A DNA stretch of 64,000 nt from Pseudomonas orientalis (lineage in GTDB: Bacteria; Pseudomonadota; Gammaproteobacteria; Pseudomonadales; Pseudomonadaceae). The DNA lies in NCBI RefSeq assembly GCF_001439815.1, contig NZ_JYLM01000014.1, positions 1 to 64,000 on the forward strand. The letters are read 5' to 3'. A program made the position numbers and the translations under genes. Shown in pieces: positions 44,007 through 52,500 of the stretch; the stretch's first letter is position 1, and each line of letters opens with the position of its first letter. The notes under the pieces are model-generated. The model saw only the letters and a program-made list of their open reading frames with translations. It was not told the DNA's origin and made no database searches.

Positions 44007-44939
44007 ATGAGTTCCGCTCTGTCCATCCGGCAGCTAACCAAAACCTACGGCAACGGTTTCCAGGCCCTGAGTGGTATCGATCTGGACGTTGCCGAAGGTG
44101 ACTTCTTCGCCTTGCTCGGCCCCAACGGTGCCGGCAAATCCACCACCATCGGTATCCTCTCGACCCTGGTCAACAAGACCAGCGGCACGGTGAATATCTT
44201 CGGCCATGACCTGGACAAATCCCCGGCGGCGCTCAAGCGCTCCATCGGCGTGGTGCCACAGGAATTCAACTTCAACCAGTTTGAAAAGACCTTCGACATC
44301 GTCGTGACCCAGGCCGGCTACTACGGCATCCCGATGAAAGTCGCCAAGGAGCGCGCCGAACAGTACCTGACCCAACTGGGCCTGTGGGACAAGCGCGATG
44401 TGCCTTCGCGTTCATTGTCCGGTGGCATGAAGCGCCGCTTGATGATCGCCCGCGCACTGGTGCATGAACCGCGCCTGCTGATCCTCGACGAACCCACCGC
44501 AGGCGTGGACATCGAGTTGCGTCGGTCGATGTGGACCTTTCTTACCGAGCTGAACGAGAAGGGCATCACCATCATCCTCACCACGCACTACCTCGAGGAA
44601 GCCGAACAGCTGTGCCGCAATATCGGCATCATCGACCACGGCACCATTGTCGAGAACACCAGCATGCGTAACCTGCTGGGCCAGTTGCATGTGGAAACCT
44701 TCCTGCTCGACCTGAAAAACAACCTGTCGGCGCCGCCGCAACTGCTGGGCTACCCGAGCCGCCTGGTGGACAGTCACACGCTGGAAGTCCAGGTCGACAA
44801 AGCCATGGGCATCACCGCGCTGTTCAGCCAACTGGCGACCCAGAACATCGAAGTGTCGAGCCTGCGTAACAAAACCAATCGCCTTGAGGAGTTGTTCGTG
44901 TCCCTGGTGGAGAAAAATCTGGCGAAGGTGGCGGTATGA
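44007..44939 (+). CDS. ABC-2 type exporter, ATP-binding protein
   Basis: This 310-residue ABC ATPase has Walker A GPNGAGKST (about residues 39-47), the signature SLSGGMKRRL, Walker B LLILDEPTAGVD and switch His in TTHYLEEAE. A C-terminal extension of about 90 residues follows the ATPase core, as in YadG-like exporters. It overlaps the permease gene by 4 bp (ATGA). It corresponds to PA2812; the cargo is unknown (drug- or polysaccharide-type in related systems). Confidence 0.92.
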   Translation: MSSALSIRQLTKTYGNGFQALSGIDLDVAEGDFFALLGPNGAGKSTTIGILSTLVNKTSGTVNIFGHDLDKSPAALKRSIGVVPQEFNFNQFEKTFDIVVTQAGYYGIPMKVAKERAEQYLTQLGLWDKRDVPSRSLSGGMKRRLMIARALVHEPRLLILDEPTAGVDIELRRSMWTFLTELNEKGITIILTTHYLEEAEQLCRNIGIIDHGTIVENTSMRNLLGQLHVETFLLDLKNNLSAPPQLLGYPSRLVDSHTLEVQVDKAMGITALFSQLATQNIEVSSLRNKTNRLEELFVSLVEKNLAKVAV

Positions 44940-45715
44940 GTTCCGAACTGCAACCCAACCTCGTCGCGCTGCAGACCATCGTCTACCGCGAAGTGAAGCG
45001 CTTTACCCGCATCTGGCCGCAGACCCTGCTGCCGCCGGCGATTACCATGGTCCTGTACTTCGTGATCTTCGGTAACCTGATCGGTCGGCAGATCGGCGAC
45101 ATGGGTGGCTTCACCTACATGGAGTACATCGTGCCGGGCCTGATCATGATGTCGGTGATCACCAACTCCTACGGCAACGTGGTATCGAGTTTCTTTGGCA
45201 GCAAGTTCCAGCGCTCCATTGAGGAACTGATGGTTTCACCGGTGTCGCCGCACACCATTCTGATCGGCTATACCCTGGGCGGCGTGCTGCGTGGCCTGAT
45301 GGTGGGGGTGATCGTGACCTTGCTGTCGCTATTCTTCACCCACCTGCAAGTGCATCACCTGGGGGTCACCATTCTGGTGGTGGTACTGACGGCAACGATC
45401 TTTTCGCTGCTGGGCTTCATCAATGCCGTGTTTGCGCGCAACTTCGATGATATTTCGATCATCCCGACGTTTGTGCTGACGCCGCTGACCTACCTGGGCG
45501 GGGTGTTCTACTCCATCACGTTGCTGCCGCCGTTCTGGCAGACCGTGTCCCTGGCCAACCCGGTGCTGCACATGGTCAATGCCTTTCGCTACGGCATCCT
45601 GGGGGTGTCGGATATCAGGATCAGCGTGGCGATCACCTTCATGATCGTCGCCACTATTGTCTTGTATATCGGTTGTGCGCGGTTGCTGGTAAGCGGGCGT
45701 GGGATGCGTACGTAA
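44936..45715 (+). CDS. ABC-2 type permease
   Basis: This 259-residue membrane protein has six predicted TM segments (about 28-48, 63-85, 108-135, 142-166, 173-192, 230-250). It has the ABC-2 family elements VPGLIMMSVITNSYGNVVSSFFGSKFQRSIEELMVSP and TPLTYLGGVFYSITLLP, as in YadH. It forms a transporter with the ATPase encoded just upstream, most likely two permeases with two ATPases. It is the PA2811 counterpart. Confidence 0.92.
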   Translation: MSSELQPNLVALQTIVYREVKRFTRIWPQTLLPPAITMVLYFVIFGNLIGRQIGDMGGFTYMEYIVPGLIMMSVITNSYGNVVSSFFGSKFQRSIEELMVSPVSPHTILIGYTLGGVLRGLMVGVIVTLLSLFFTHLQVHHLGVTILVVVLTATIFSLLGFINAVFARNFDDISIIPTFVLTPLTYLGGVFYSITLLPPFWQTVSLANPVLHMVNAFRYGILGVSDIRISVAITFMIVATIVLYIGCARLLVSGRGMRT

Positions 45716-45738
45716 TACCGGTTAAACGCGGTTGAAAA

Positions 45739-45827
45739 TGTGGGAGGGGGCTTGCCCCCGATAGCGGTGTGTCAGCCAGCTTATCTGCAGCTGACACACC
45801 GTCATCGGGGGCAAGCCCCCTCCCACA
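45739..45827. repeat. REPIN
   Basis: Two inverted REP halves (one with CGATAGCGG instead of CGATGGCGG) are joined by a palindromic loop (GTGTGTCAGC...GCTGACACAC). It lies between the convergent ABC permease and TetR genes. Confidence 0.9.
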
Positions 45828-45845
45828 TTTGCTTTGTGCAAGGCT

Positions 45846-46385
45846 TTAGTTTGTCAGTGCCAGATCGATCAGCGCATGCAGCTCTTCGACGCTCAGGGGC
45901 TGGGTCGAGAACAGAATGCGAAACACCGTGGGCGCCGCGAGCAGGTTGATCAAACGATCCACGCTGGGTACTGCCTGCTCCGGGTAACGGTCAACAATGA
46001 TCTGCAACTGCCCGCTCAAGATGCTCACGCAGTACCCCGGCGTCAGGCTGCACTGCACGTCGCGCATCATGTGGCGCCCAGGCTCCGAACTCATTTCGTC
46101 CAGGTATTGCTCGGCCCAGGCCTGCAGGTCGCCGCGCAGGCTGCCGGTCGTGGCCGGTTCGGTGTCCGGGCGCATGCGCGCCAGGGCCACATCGGCCAGC
46201 AGCGCCGAGAGGTCGCCCCAGCGACGGTAAATCGTCGAGGGGGTGACGCCCGCGCGTGCCGCAATCATCGGTACGGTGATGTTTGCGCGTTCATGGGTGT
46301 GCAGCAATTCGCGGACGGCCGAATGCACGGATTCTTGTACCCGGGCACTACGGCCCCCCGGGCGAAGGCCTTCTTTGATCGCCAT
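45846..46385 (-). CDS. TetR/AcrR-family regulator
   Basis: The 179-residue protein has an N-terminal TetR helix-turn-helix (about 17-62; RVQESVHSAVRELLHTHERANITVPMIAARAGVTPSTIYRRWGD) and a helical C-terminal ligand domain. It is divergent from an MFS exporter gene with a gap of about 90 bp that contains related half-sites, the usual repressor-pump layout. The inducer is unknown. Confidence 0.9.
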   Translation of the reverse strand: MAIKEGLRPGGRSARVQESVHSAVRELLHTHERANITVPMIAARAGVTPSTIYRRWGDLSALLADVALARMRPDTEPATTGSLRGDLQAWAEQYLDEMSSEPGRHMMRDVQCSLTPGYCVSILSGQLQIIVDRYPEQAVPSVDRLINLLAAPTVFRILFSTQPLSVEELHALIDLALTN

Positions 46386-46405
46386 GGGTAAAACCTTAAC
46401 ACAAA

Positions 46406-46456
46406 GAATTTGCTTTAAGCGCCGGCGGGTAGCACACTCCGCAAAAGCAAAATATT
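46406..46456. promoter_or_regulatory. Candidate TetR half-sites between regulator and MFS pump
   Basis: AATTTGCTTT (46408-46416 region) and AAAAGCAAAATATT (46443-46456) are near-complements in inverted orientation, about 27 nt apart, and a further GCTTTAGC lies at 46458. They could be one operator for autoregulation and pump control. Confidence 0.35.
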
Positions 46457-46476
46457 AGCTTTAGCGGAGCGTGCCT

Positions 46477-47691
46477 ATGCCCACCAAACCTATGCCAAGC
46501 AACCTGTCTCAACGGTCCAGCCTGACCTTCCTGGTGATCACCGTACTGACCTTTCTCGCCGCCTCCAGCGCGCCGACGCCGTTGTATCAGGTGTATCAGG
46601 ACAACCTGCATTTTTCTGCGGCGATGCTGACGCTGATCTTTGGCGTGTATGCCGTGAGCCTGCTGGCGGCGCTGCTGACAGTGGGTTCGCTGTCGGATTA
46701 CGTCGGGCGCAAGCCGGTGATTTTCGCCGCATTGATCCTGAATATCGTGGCGATGCTGTTATTCATCAACGCCGACAGCACCGCATACCTGATTGCTGCG
46801 CGGGCACTGCAAGGTTTCGCCACCGGGACGGCCACGGCAGTCTTGGGTGCCACCCTGCTCGACACCGATCGCCTGCGCGGCCCGATGCTCAACAGCCTCG
46901 CGCCGATGCTGGGCATGGCCAGTGGCGGCCTGGGCAGCGGTTTGCTAGTGGAATACGCACCCTGGCCGACCCAGTTGATCTACTTTGCCTTGCTCGGACT
47001 GATGGTGCTCCAGGCGATGTATGTCTGGCGCTTGCCGGAAACCGTCAGCCGAATCCCGGGAGCCTTGAAGTCCCTGGCGCCGACCCTGCATGTGCCGAAG
47101 CAGGCACGCCGCGCGCTGGGGTTGGCGATGCCGCTGAATGTGGCGGTATGGGCACTGGGAGGGTTCTTTTCATCCCTGGCGCCCTCCCTGGTACGGGCCG
47201 CGACGGGGTCGACGTCGCACCTGATCGGCGGTGGCCTGGTGGCGGTGATCACCCTCAGCGGGGCGGTGATGATCTACAGCCTGCGCGAGCACCCGGCGGA
47301 CAAGGTCATGCGGCTGTCGGCGGCATTGCTGGCAGCGGGCGTAGCGCTGTTGCTGGTGGCTGTGCAAAGTGCCAGCTTGTGGCTGTTCTTCTTCGCCAGC
47401 GTGGTTGCAGGCCTGGGTTTCGGCGGCGGGTTCATGGGCAGTGTGCGCAGTATCGTGGGATTGGCCTTGCCCCATGAGCGAGCGGGATTAATGTCGGCGT
47501 TCTATGTCTTGAGCTACCTGGCGTTCTGCCTGCCGGCACTGCTGGCGGGCAACCTGAGCCGGGAATTCGGTCTGATTGCGACCACTGATGCCTACGGTGC
47601 GCTGCTTATACTGCTCGCCATCAGTGCCTTGGCCGGACTGCTGCTGCAGCGCGCGCCATCACCGCATATCTGTAAAACAGATAACAGTTAG
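46477..47691 (+). CDS. MFS drug/metabolite exporter
   Basis: This 404-residue, 12-TM major facilitator has LSDYVGRKPVIFAALILN (the GxxxDxxGRR-type loop 2-3 motif) and an early SSAPTPLYQVYQ. ATG 46477 was chosen over the GTG at 46471 because GGAG lies 8 nt before it. It resembles Bcr/CflA-like and sugar-efflux-like exporters only in outline. The linked TetR gene suggests efflux of a toxic compound. Confidence 0.88.
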   Translation: MPTKPMPSNLSQRSSLTFLVITVLTFLAASSAPTPLYQVYQDNLHFSAAMLTLIFGVYAVSLLAALLTVGSLSDYVGRKPVIFAALILNIVAMLLFINADSTAYLIAARALQGFATGTATAVLGATLLDTDRLRGPMLNSLAPMLGMASGGLGSGLLVEYAPWPTQLIYFALLGLMVLQAMYVWRLPETVSRIPGALKSLAPTLHVPKQARRALGLAMPLNVAVWALGGFFSSLAPSLVRAATGSTSHLIGGGLVAVITLSGAVMIYSLREHPADKVMRLSAALLAAGVALLLVAVQSASLWLFFFASVVAGLGFGGGFMGSVRSIVGLALPHERAGLMSAFYVLSYLAFCLPALLAGNLSREFGLIATTDAYGALLILLAISALAGLLLQRAPSPHICKTDNS

Positions 47692-47768
47692 AGATATTAC
47701 CCGTTATATAGATATTCGATGCGCTTCTATGATGGCCTCAACCTCATGCGAGGAAGAGGATTGCCATC

Positions 47769-48917
47769 ATGACCTGCTCGACAACCACCCGCTATAAACC
47801 CTTCAACCACCTGACCCGTCCCCGGGAAGTGATTCGCCAGTTCACCCCGAACTGGTTTGCCGCGACCATGGGCACCGGCGTGCTGGCGCTGGCCCTGGCG
47901 CAACTGCCGGTCAATGTGCACGGCTTGCATGCCGTCGCCGAAGGTCTGTGGATGTTTACCATCGGTCTGTTCATCTTGTTCAGCGCCCTGTACGGCGCAC
48001 GCTGGGTGCTGTTTTTCCACGAGGCCCGCCGGATTTTCGGGCACTCCACAGTCTCGATGTTTTTCGGCACCATCCCCATGGGCCTGGCCACGATTCTCAA
48101 TGGTTTGCTGCTGTTCGGCCTGCCGCGTTGGGGCAGCGATGTCATCCCCTTGGCCGAAGCTCTTTGGTGGACGGACGTATTGATGTCCCTGGCCTGCGGC
48201 GTACTGATCCCGTTCATGATGTTCACTCGCCAGGAACACAGCATCGACCAGATGACTGCGGTGTGGCTGCTCCCAGTGGTGGCCGCCGAAGTCGCCGCCG
48301 CCAGCGGTGGCCTGCTGGCGCCGCACCTGATCGATGCCCATGGGCAACTGGTGATGCTGGTGACCAGTTACGTACTCTGGGCGTTCTCCCTGCCGGTCGC
48401 CTTCAGCATCCTGACTATCCTGATGCTGCGCATGGCCCTGCACAAACTGCCCCACGCCAATATGGCGGCATCGAGCTGGCTGGCGCTGGGCCCCATCGGC
48501 ACCGGTGCCCTGGGCATGTTGCTGCTGGGCGGCGATGCGCCCGCGATCTTCGCCGCCAATGGCCTGCCGGGTGTCGGCGAGATGGCCAACGGGCTCGGCC
48601 TGGTGGCGGGCATTACGCTGTGGGGCTTCGGCTTGTGGTGGATGTTGATGGCGGTGTTGATCACCCTGCGTTACCTGCGCGCCGGCATTCCATTCAACCT
48701 GGGTTGGTGGGGCTTTACCTTTCCGCTGGGGGTGTACGCGCTGGCCACGCTCAAGCTGGCGAGCCTGCTGCACCTGGGGTTCTTCAGCGTATTGGGCAGT
48801 GTGCTGGTGGCGGCGTTGGCGCTGATGTGGCTGATCGTGGCCAAGCGCACCGTGCAAGGTGCCTACAAAGGCGAGCTTTTTGTTTCGCCGTGCATTGCGG
48901 GGTTAGCGAATAAGTAA
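47769..48917 (+). CDS. TDT-family transporter (TehA/SLAC1/Ssu1-like)
   Basis: This 382-residue protein with ten TM helices belongs to the telluride-resistance/dicarboxylate transporter (TDT) family. NWFAATMGTGVLALAL at about 28-43 is the typical first-helix motif and PLGVYALATLKLA the ninth-helix motif. Members move anions such as chloride, sulfite or malate. AAGAGGA lies 8 nt before the ATG. No linked gene fixes the substrate. Confidence 0.87.
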   Translation: MTCSTTTRYKPFNHLTRPREVIRQFTPNWFAATMGTGVLALALAQLPVNVHGLHAVAEGLWMFTIGLFILFSALYGARWVLFFHEARRIFGHSTVSMFFGTIPMGLATILNGLLLFGLPRWGSDVIPLAEALWWTDVLMSLACGVLIPFMMFTRQEHSIDQMTAVWLLPVVAAEVAAASGGLLAPHLIDAHGQLVMLVTSYVLWAFSLPVAFSILTILMLRMALHKLPHANMAASSWLALGPIGTGALGMLLLGGDAPAIFAANGLPGVGEMANGLGLVAGITLWGFGLWWMLMAVLITLRYLRAGIPFNLGWWGFTFPLGVYALATLKLASLLHLGFFSVLGSVLVAALALMWLIVAKRTVQGAYKGELFVSPCIAGLANK

Positions 48918-48974
48918 GCAGGATTAGGTAAAGTCGTGGCCTGACTGATAACAGGCCACGCAGGAACACGGACG

Positions 48975-50849
48975 ATGAGCCACCCCTCACAATTCACCTT
49001 GCTGCGCACACGGCGTTTCCTGCCGTTTTTCATCACCCAACTCCTGGGCGCTTTCAACGACAACATCTTCAAGCAATCCTTGATTCTGGCGATTCTCTAC
49101 AAGCTCAGCATCGAGGGCGACCGTTCCATCTGGGTCAACCTGTGTGCCTTGCTGTTCATCCTGCCGTTCTTCCTGTTCTCGGCGCTGGCCGGGCAGTTCG
49201 GCGAGAAATTCAACAAGGACGCGCTGATCCGTGCGATCAAGCTCGGAGAAATCCTGATCATGGCCGTGGGGGCCGCCGGCTTTCTGTTCAATCACCTGGA
49301 GTTGATGCTGTTGGCACTGTTCGCCATGGGCACCCACTCGGCGCTGTTCGGCCCGGTGAAGTATTCGATCATGCCCCAGGCCCTGCACGACGATGAGCTG
49401 GTCGGCGGCAACGGCCTGGTGGAAATGGGCACGTTCCTGGCAATTCTTGCCGGCACCATCGGCGCGGGGATCATGATGTCGTCCACCGATTACGCGCCGG
49501 TAGTGGCCGTGGCGATTGTCGGTGTGGCGGTGCTGGGGTATCTGGCCAGCCGCAGCATTCCACGGGCGGCGGCGTCCACGCCGCAACTGCGTCTGAATTG
49601 GAATATCTTCACCCAGTCCTGGGCGACGTTGCGCATGGGGCTGGGACAGACCCCGGCTGTATCGCGCTCGATCGTCGGCAACTCATGGTTCTGGTTCGTC
49701 GGCGCGATCTACCTGACGCAAATTCCGGCCTACGCCAAGGAATGGCTATATGGCGATGAAACCGTCGTGACCCTGATTCTCACCGTGTTCTCGGTGGGGA
49801 TTGCCCTGGGCTCGATGCTCTGCGAAAAGCTCTCGGGACGTAAAGTGGAGATCGGCCTCGTGCCGTTCGGTTCGTTCGGGCTGACGGTGTTCGGTCTGCT
49901 GCTGTGGTGGCATTCCGGCGGCTTCGCGCAGAATGTCCAGGCCAACGATTGGCTCGCGGTGCTCGGCTACGGGCAAGCCTGGTGGGTGTTGTTCGATATC
50001 CTTGGCCTGGGCGTGTTCGGCGGCTTTTACATCGTGCCGCTGTACGCGCTGATCCAGTCGCGTACCGCCGAGAACGAGCGCGCGCGTGTGATCGCGGCCA
50101 ACAACATTCTCAACGCATTGTTCATGGTGGTGTCGGCCATCGTGTCGATCCTGCTGCTGAGCGTGGCCAAGCTGTCGATCCCCGAGTTGTTCCTGGTGGT
50201 GTCGCTGCTCAACATCGCGGTCAATACCTACATCTTCAAAATCGTGCCCGAGTTCACCATGCGCTTCATGATCTGGCTGCTCAGCCATTCCATGTACCGC
50301 GTCGAGCATCGCAACCTGGAGCGGATTCCGGACGAAGGCGCGGCCTTGCTCGTTTGCAACCATGTGTCGTTTGTCGATGCGCTGCTGATTGGTGGCGCAG
50401 TGCGTCGGCCGATTCGTTTTGTCATGTACTACAAGATCTACCGCTTGCCGGTGCTCAACTTTATCTTCCGCACCGCCGGGGCGATCCCGATTGCGGGGCG
50501 TCACGAAGATATCCAGATCTACGAGAAAGCCTTCACGCGGATTGCCGAGTACCTGAAGGACGGTGAGCTGGTGTGCATCTTCCCGGAAGGCAAGTTGACC
50601 GGCGATGGCCAGATGAATGAGTTTCGTGGTGGCGTGACGCGTATTCTCGAAGAGACACCGGTGCCGGTGATTCCGCTGGCGTTGCAGGGGTTGTGGGGAA
50701 GTTTTTTCAGTCGCGATCCGAACAAGGGGTTCTTTCATCGGATCTGGTCGCGGGTGGTGCTGGTGGCGGGGGAGCCTGTTCGGGTAGAGGAGGCGACACC
50801 TGCGCAGTTGCAGGCTGTGGTCGGTGTTCTGCGGGGGAGTGTCAGGTAG
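48975..50849 (+). CDS. Two-domain MFS (LplT-like) + PlsC acyltransferase
   Basis: The 624-residue protein has residues 1-400 as an LplT-type major facilitator (FFITQLLGAFNDNIFKQSLIL) and about 425-610 as a PlsC domain with the catalytic NHVSFVD (HX4D) and FPEGKLTGDGQMNEF. In other bacteria the same MFS-PlsC pair is joined to an acyl-ACP synthetase (Aas); that third domain is missing here. The protein may flip lysophospholipids inward and reacylate them with supplied acyl-ACP or acyl-CoA. Confidence 0.9.
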   Translation: MSHPSQFTLLRTRRFLPFFITQLLGAFNDNIFKQSLILAILYKLSIEGDRSIWVNLCALLFILPFFLFSALAGQFGEKFNKDALIRAIKLGEILIMAVGAAGFLFNHLELMLLALFAMGTHSALFGPVKYSIMPQALHDDELVGGNGLVEMGTFLAILAGTIGAGIMMSSTDYAPVVAVAIVGVAVLGYLASRSIPRAAASTPQLRLNWNIFTQSWATLRMGLGQTPAVSRSIVGNSWFWFVGAIYLTQIPAYAKEWLYGDETVVTLILTVFSVGIALGSMLCEKLSGRKVEIGLVPFGSFGLTVFGLLLWWHSGGFAQNVQANDWLAVLGYGQAWWVLFDILGLGVFGGFYIVPLYALIQSRTAENERARVIAANNILNALFMVVSAIVSILLLSVAKLSIPELFLVVSLLNIAVNTYIFKIVPEFTMRFMIWLLSHSMYRVEHRNLERIPDEGAALLVCNHVSFVDALLIGGAVRRPIRFVMYYKIYRLPVLNFIFRTAGAIPIAGRHEDIQIYEKAFTRIAEYLKDGELVCIFPEGKLTGDGQMNEFRGGVTRILEETPVPVIPLALQGLWGSFFSRDPNKGFFHRIWSRVVLVAGEPVRVEEATPAQLQAVVGVLRGSVR

Positions 50850-50870
50850 TTCTGTGCTGGATGTAAGGGC

Positions 50871-50953
50871 CTCATCGGGGGCAAGCCCCCTCCCACCTTT
50901 TGATTTGTGAACCCATTCAAAATCTGGGAGGGGGCTTGCCCCCGATGGCGGTA
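50871..50953. repeat. Inverted pair of REP halves in the opposite order
   Basis: Here the two REP halves point away from each other (CATCGGGGGCAAGCCCCCTCCCACC first, then TGGGAGGGGGCTTGCCCCCGATGG), with about 30 nt between them. This is the reverse of the REPIN order seen elsewhere in the window. Confidence 0.85.
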
Positions 50954-50958
50954 GCGGC

Positions 50959-51273
50959 CTAAGCGCTGATCTTGAGCCCAATCAGCCCGCAAATAATCAA
51001 CGCCACACTGGCCAACCGAAACAACGCCATGGATTCCCCAAACAGGATAATCCCGGCGATCACCGTACCCACGGCGCCCACTCCCGTCCATACGGCGTAG
51101 GCGGTGCCCAGCGGCAGTTCCTTTACCGCAAGACCCAGCAGGCCAAGGCTGATAGCCATGGCAGCGATAGTCAGTACGGTGGGCAGGGGCTTGCTGAAGC
51201 CGTCGGTGTACTTCAGGCCGACGGCCCAGCCGACTTCAAACAACCCGGCGAAAAACAGAATGATCCAGGACAT
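50959..51273 (-). CDS. sugE: SMR-family guanidinium exporter
   Basis: This 104-residue small multidrug resistance protein has four TM helices. The conserved membrane Glu13 lies in FAGLFEVGWAVGLKYT, followed by ELPLGTAYAVWTGVGAVG, the SugE/Gdx signature distinct from EmrE. Gdx proteins export guanidinium with proton antiport. A guanidine-II riboswitch lies directly upstream and supports this role. The start is ATG at 51273. Confidence 0.93.
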   Translation of the reverse strand: MSWIILFFAGLFEVGWAVGLKYTDGFSKPLPTVLTIAAMAISLGLLGLAVKELPLGTAYAVWTGVGAVGTVIAGIILFGESMALFRLASVALIICGLIGLKISA

Positions 51274-51293
51274 GATGACCTCGCTTCTTCAGG

Positions 51294-51346
51294 CGGGGTC
51301 GTCCCCGGATTCAACGCGCGTTGGCGTCGCGGGGTCGTCCCCGCGA
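51294..51346 (-). promoter_or_regulatory. Guanidine-II (mini-ykkC) riboswitch
   Basis: On the minus strand there are two hairpins, each GGGG-ACGA-CCCC: one at 51294-51307 and one at 51328-51345 with a 7-bp stem (CGCGGGG/CCCCGCG). They are separated by 20 nt. Two stem-loops with ACGR loops are the definition of the mini-ykkC/guanidine-II class. The near hairpin ends 20 nt before the sugE ATG, so guanidine-driven loop pairing can free the ribosome site. Confidence 0.9.
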
Positions 51347-51378
51347 GCTGCCAAGAGTGCCGAACATGGGCCGGTCGA

Positions 51379-52344
51379 TCAAGTGTGCGGGGCATTCTCC
51401 AACGCGCGGCGATCTTCCTTCTCGCTCATGCGTCGAAAGTAAGTCGACAGCAGTGCCCCGGAAATATTGTGCCAGACGCTGAACAGCGCGCTGGGTACCG
51501 CCGCCAGTGGCGAGAAGTGCGCACTGGCCAACGCGGCACCAAGACCGGAGTTCTGCATGCCCACTTCCAGCGCCAAGGATTTGCGTTGCGCCAATGGCAA
51601 CTTGAACAGGCGCCCGGTGAAGTAGCCGAGCAGATAGCCGAAGCTGTTGTGCAGCATCACCACGGCCATGATCAACAGGCCCGACTCGGCGATCTTCGCC
51701 TGGCTGGCGGCGACCACGGCGGCGACGATGATCACGATGCTGACCACCGAGACCAGCGGCAGCACCTCGACCGCATGACGGACACGATTTCCCAGCAGGC
51801 GTTGCGCGAGTACGCCGAGCACGATCGGCAGCAACACCACTTGCAGGATCGACCAGAACAGCTCCATGAACGACACCGGCAGCCAGGCCGAAGCCAGCAG
51901 CCAGATCAACGCCGGGGTGAGCAGCGGGGCGAGGAGGGTGGTGACGGCGGCAATGGCCACTGACAGTGCCAGGTCGCCACGGGCCAGCCAGGTCATCACG
52001 TTGGATGACGTACCGCTTGGGCAGCAGCCCACCAGAATCACGCCGACGGCAATTTCCGGCGGCAGGTGAAAGACCTGGCACAACAACCACGCTACGCCGG
52101 GCATGATCACAAAATGCGCGACCACGCCCAGGGCAACGCGCCACGGATGGCGGGCGACCTCGGCGAAGTCTTCGAGTTTCAAGGTCAGGCCCATGCCGAA
52201 CATCACCAGGCCCAGCAGGGGGACGATGGCGCTTTTCAGGCCGAGGAACCAGCTGGGTTGGAGAAATGCGACGACGGCAAAGATCAACACCCAGTAGGCG
52301 AAGGTATTGCCGACGAAGCGGCTCAGGGCGGCGAGTGCGCGCAT
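51379..52344 (-). CDS. BASS-family (bile acid:Na+ symporter-like) transporter
   Basis: This is a 321-residue membrane protein with about ten TM helices of the BASS/SBF family (YocS/PanS branch): VMFGMGLTLKLEDF, VILVGCCPSGTSSNVMTWLARGD (cross-over helix motif) and ALEVGMQNSGLGAALA. Members carry organic anions such as pantoate or bile acids with sodium. ATG 52344 has AAGGAC upstream; the frame is open 30 codons further. It ends 33 bp before the riboswitch. The substrate is unknown. Confidence 0.88.
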   Translation of the reverse strand: MRALAALSRFVGNTFAYWVLIFAVVAFLQPSWFLGLKSAIVPLLGLVMFGMGLTLKLEDFAEVARHPWRVALGVVAHFVIMPGVAWLLCQVFHLPPEIAVGVILVGCCPSGTSSNVMTWLARGDLALSVAIAAVTTLLAPLLTPALIWLLASAWLPVSFMELFWSILQVVLLPIVLGVLAQRLLGNRVRHAVEVLPLVSVVSIVIIVAAVVAASQAKIAESGLLIMAVVMLHNSFGYLLGYFTGRLFKLPLAQRKSLALEVGMQNSGLGAALASAHFSPLAAVPSALFSVWHNISGALLSTYFRRMSEKEDRRALENAPHT

Positions 52345-52393
52345 GGGAGTGTCCTTTCTTGTTCGATTTTTTTGAATTGCCAATACGATCAAA

Positions 52394-52482
52394 TGTGGGA
52401 GGGGGCTTGCTCCCGATAGCGGTGTATCAGCCAAACATCTATCAGCTGAACCACCGCCATCGGGGGCAAGCCCCCTCCCACA
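52394..52482. repeat. REPIN
   Basis: Two inverted REP halves (left with GCTTGCTCCCGATAGCGG, right with the normal core) lie between the BASS and rdgC genes, both on the minus strand. Confidence 0.9.
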
Positions 52483-52500
52483 TTTTGAGCTTCACATGGC

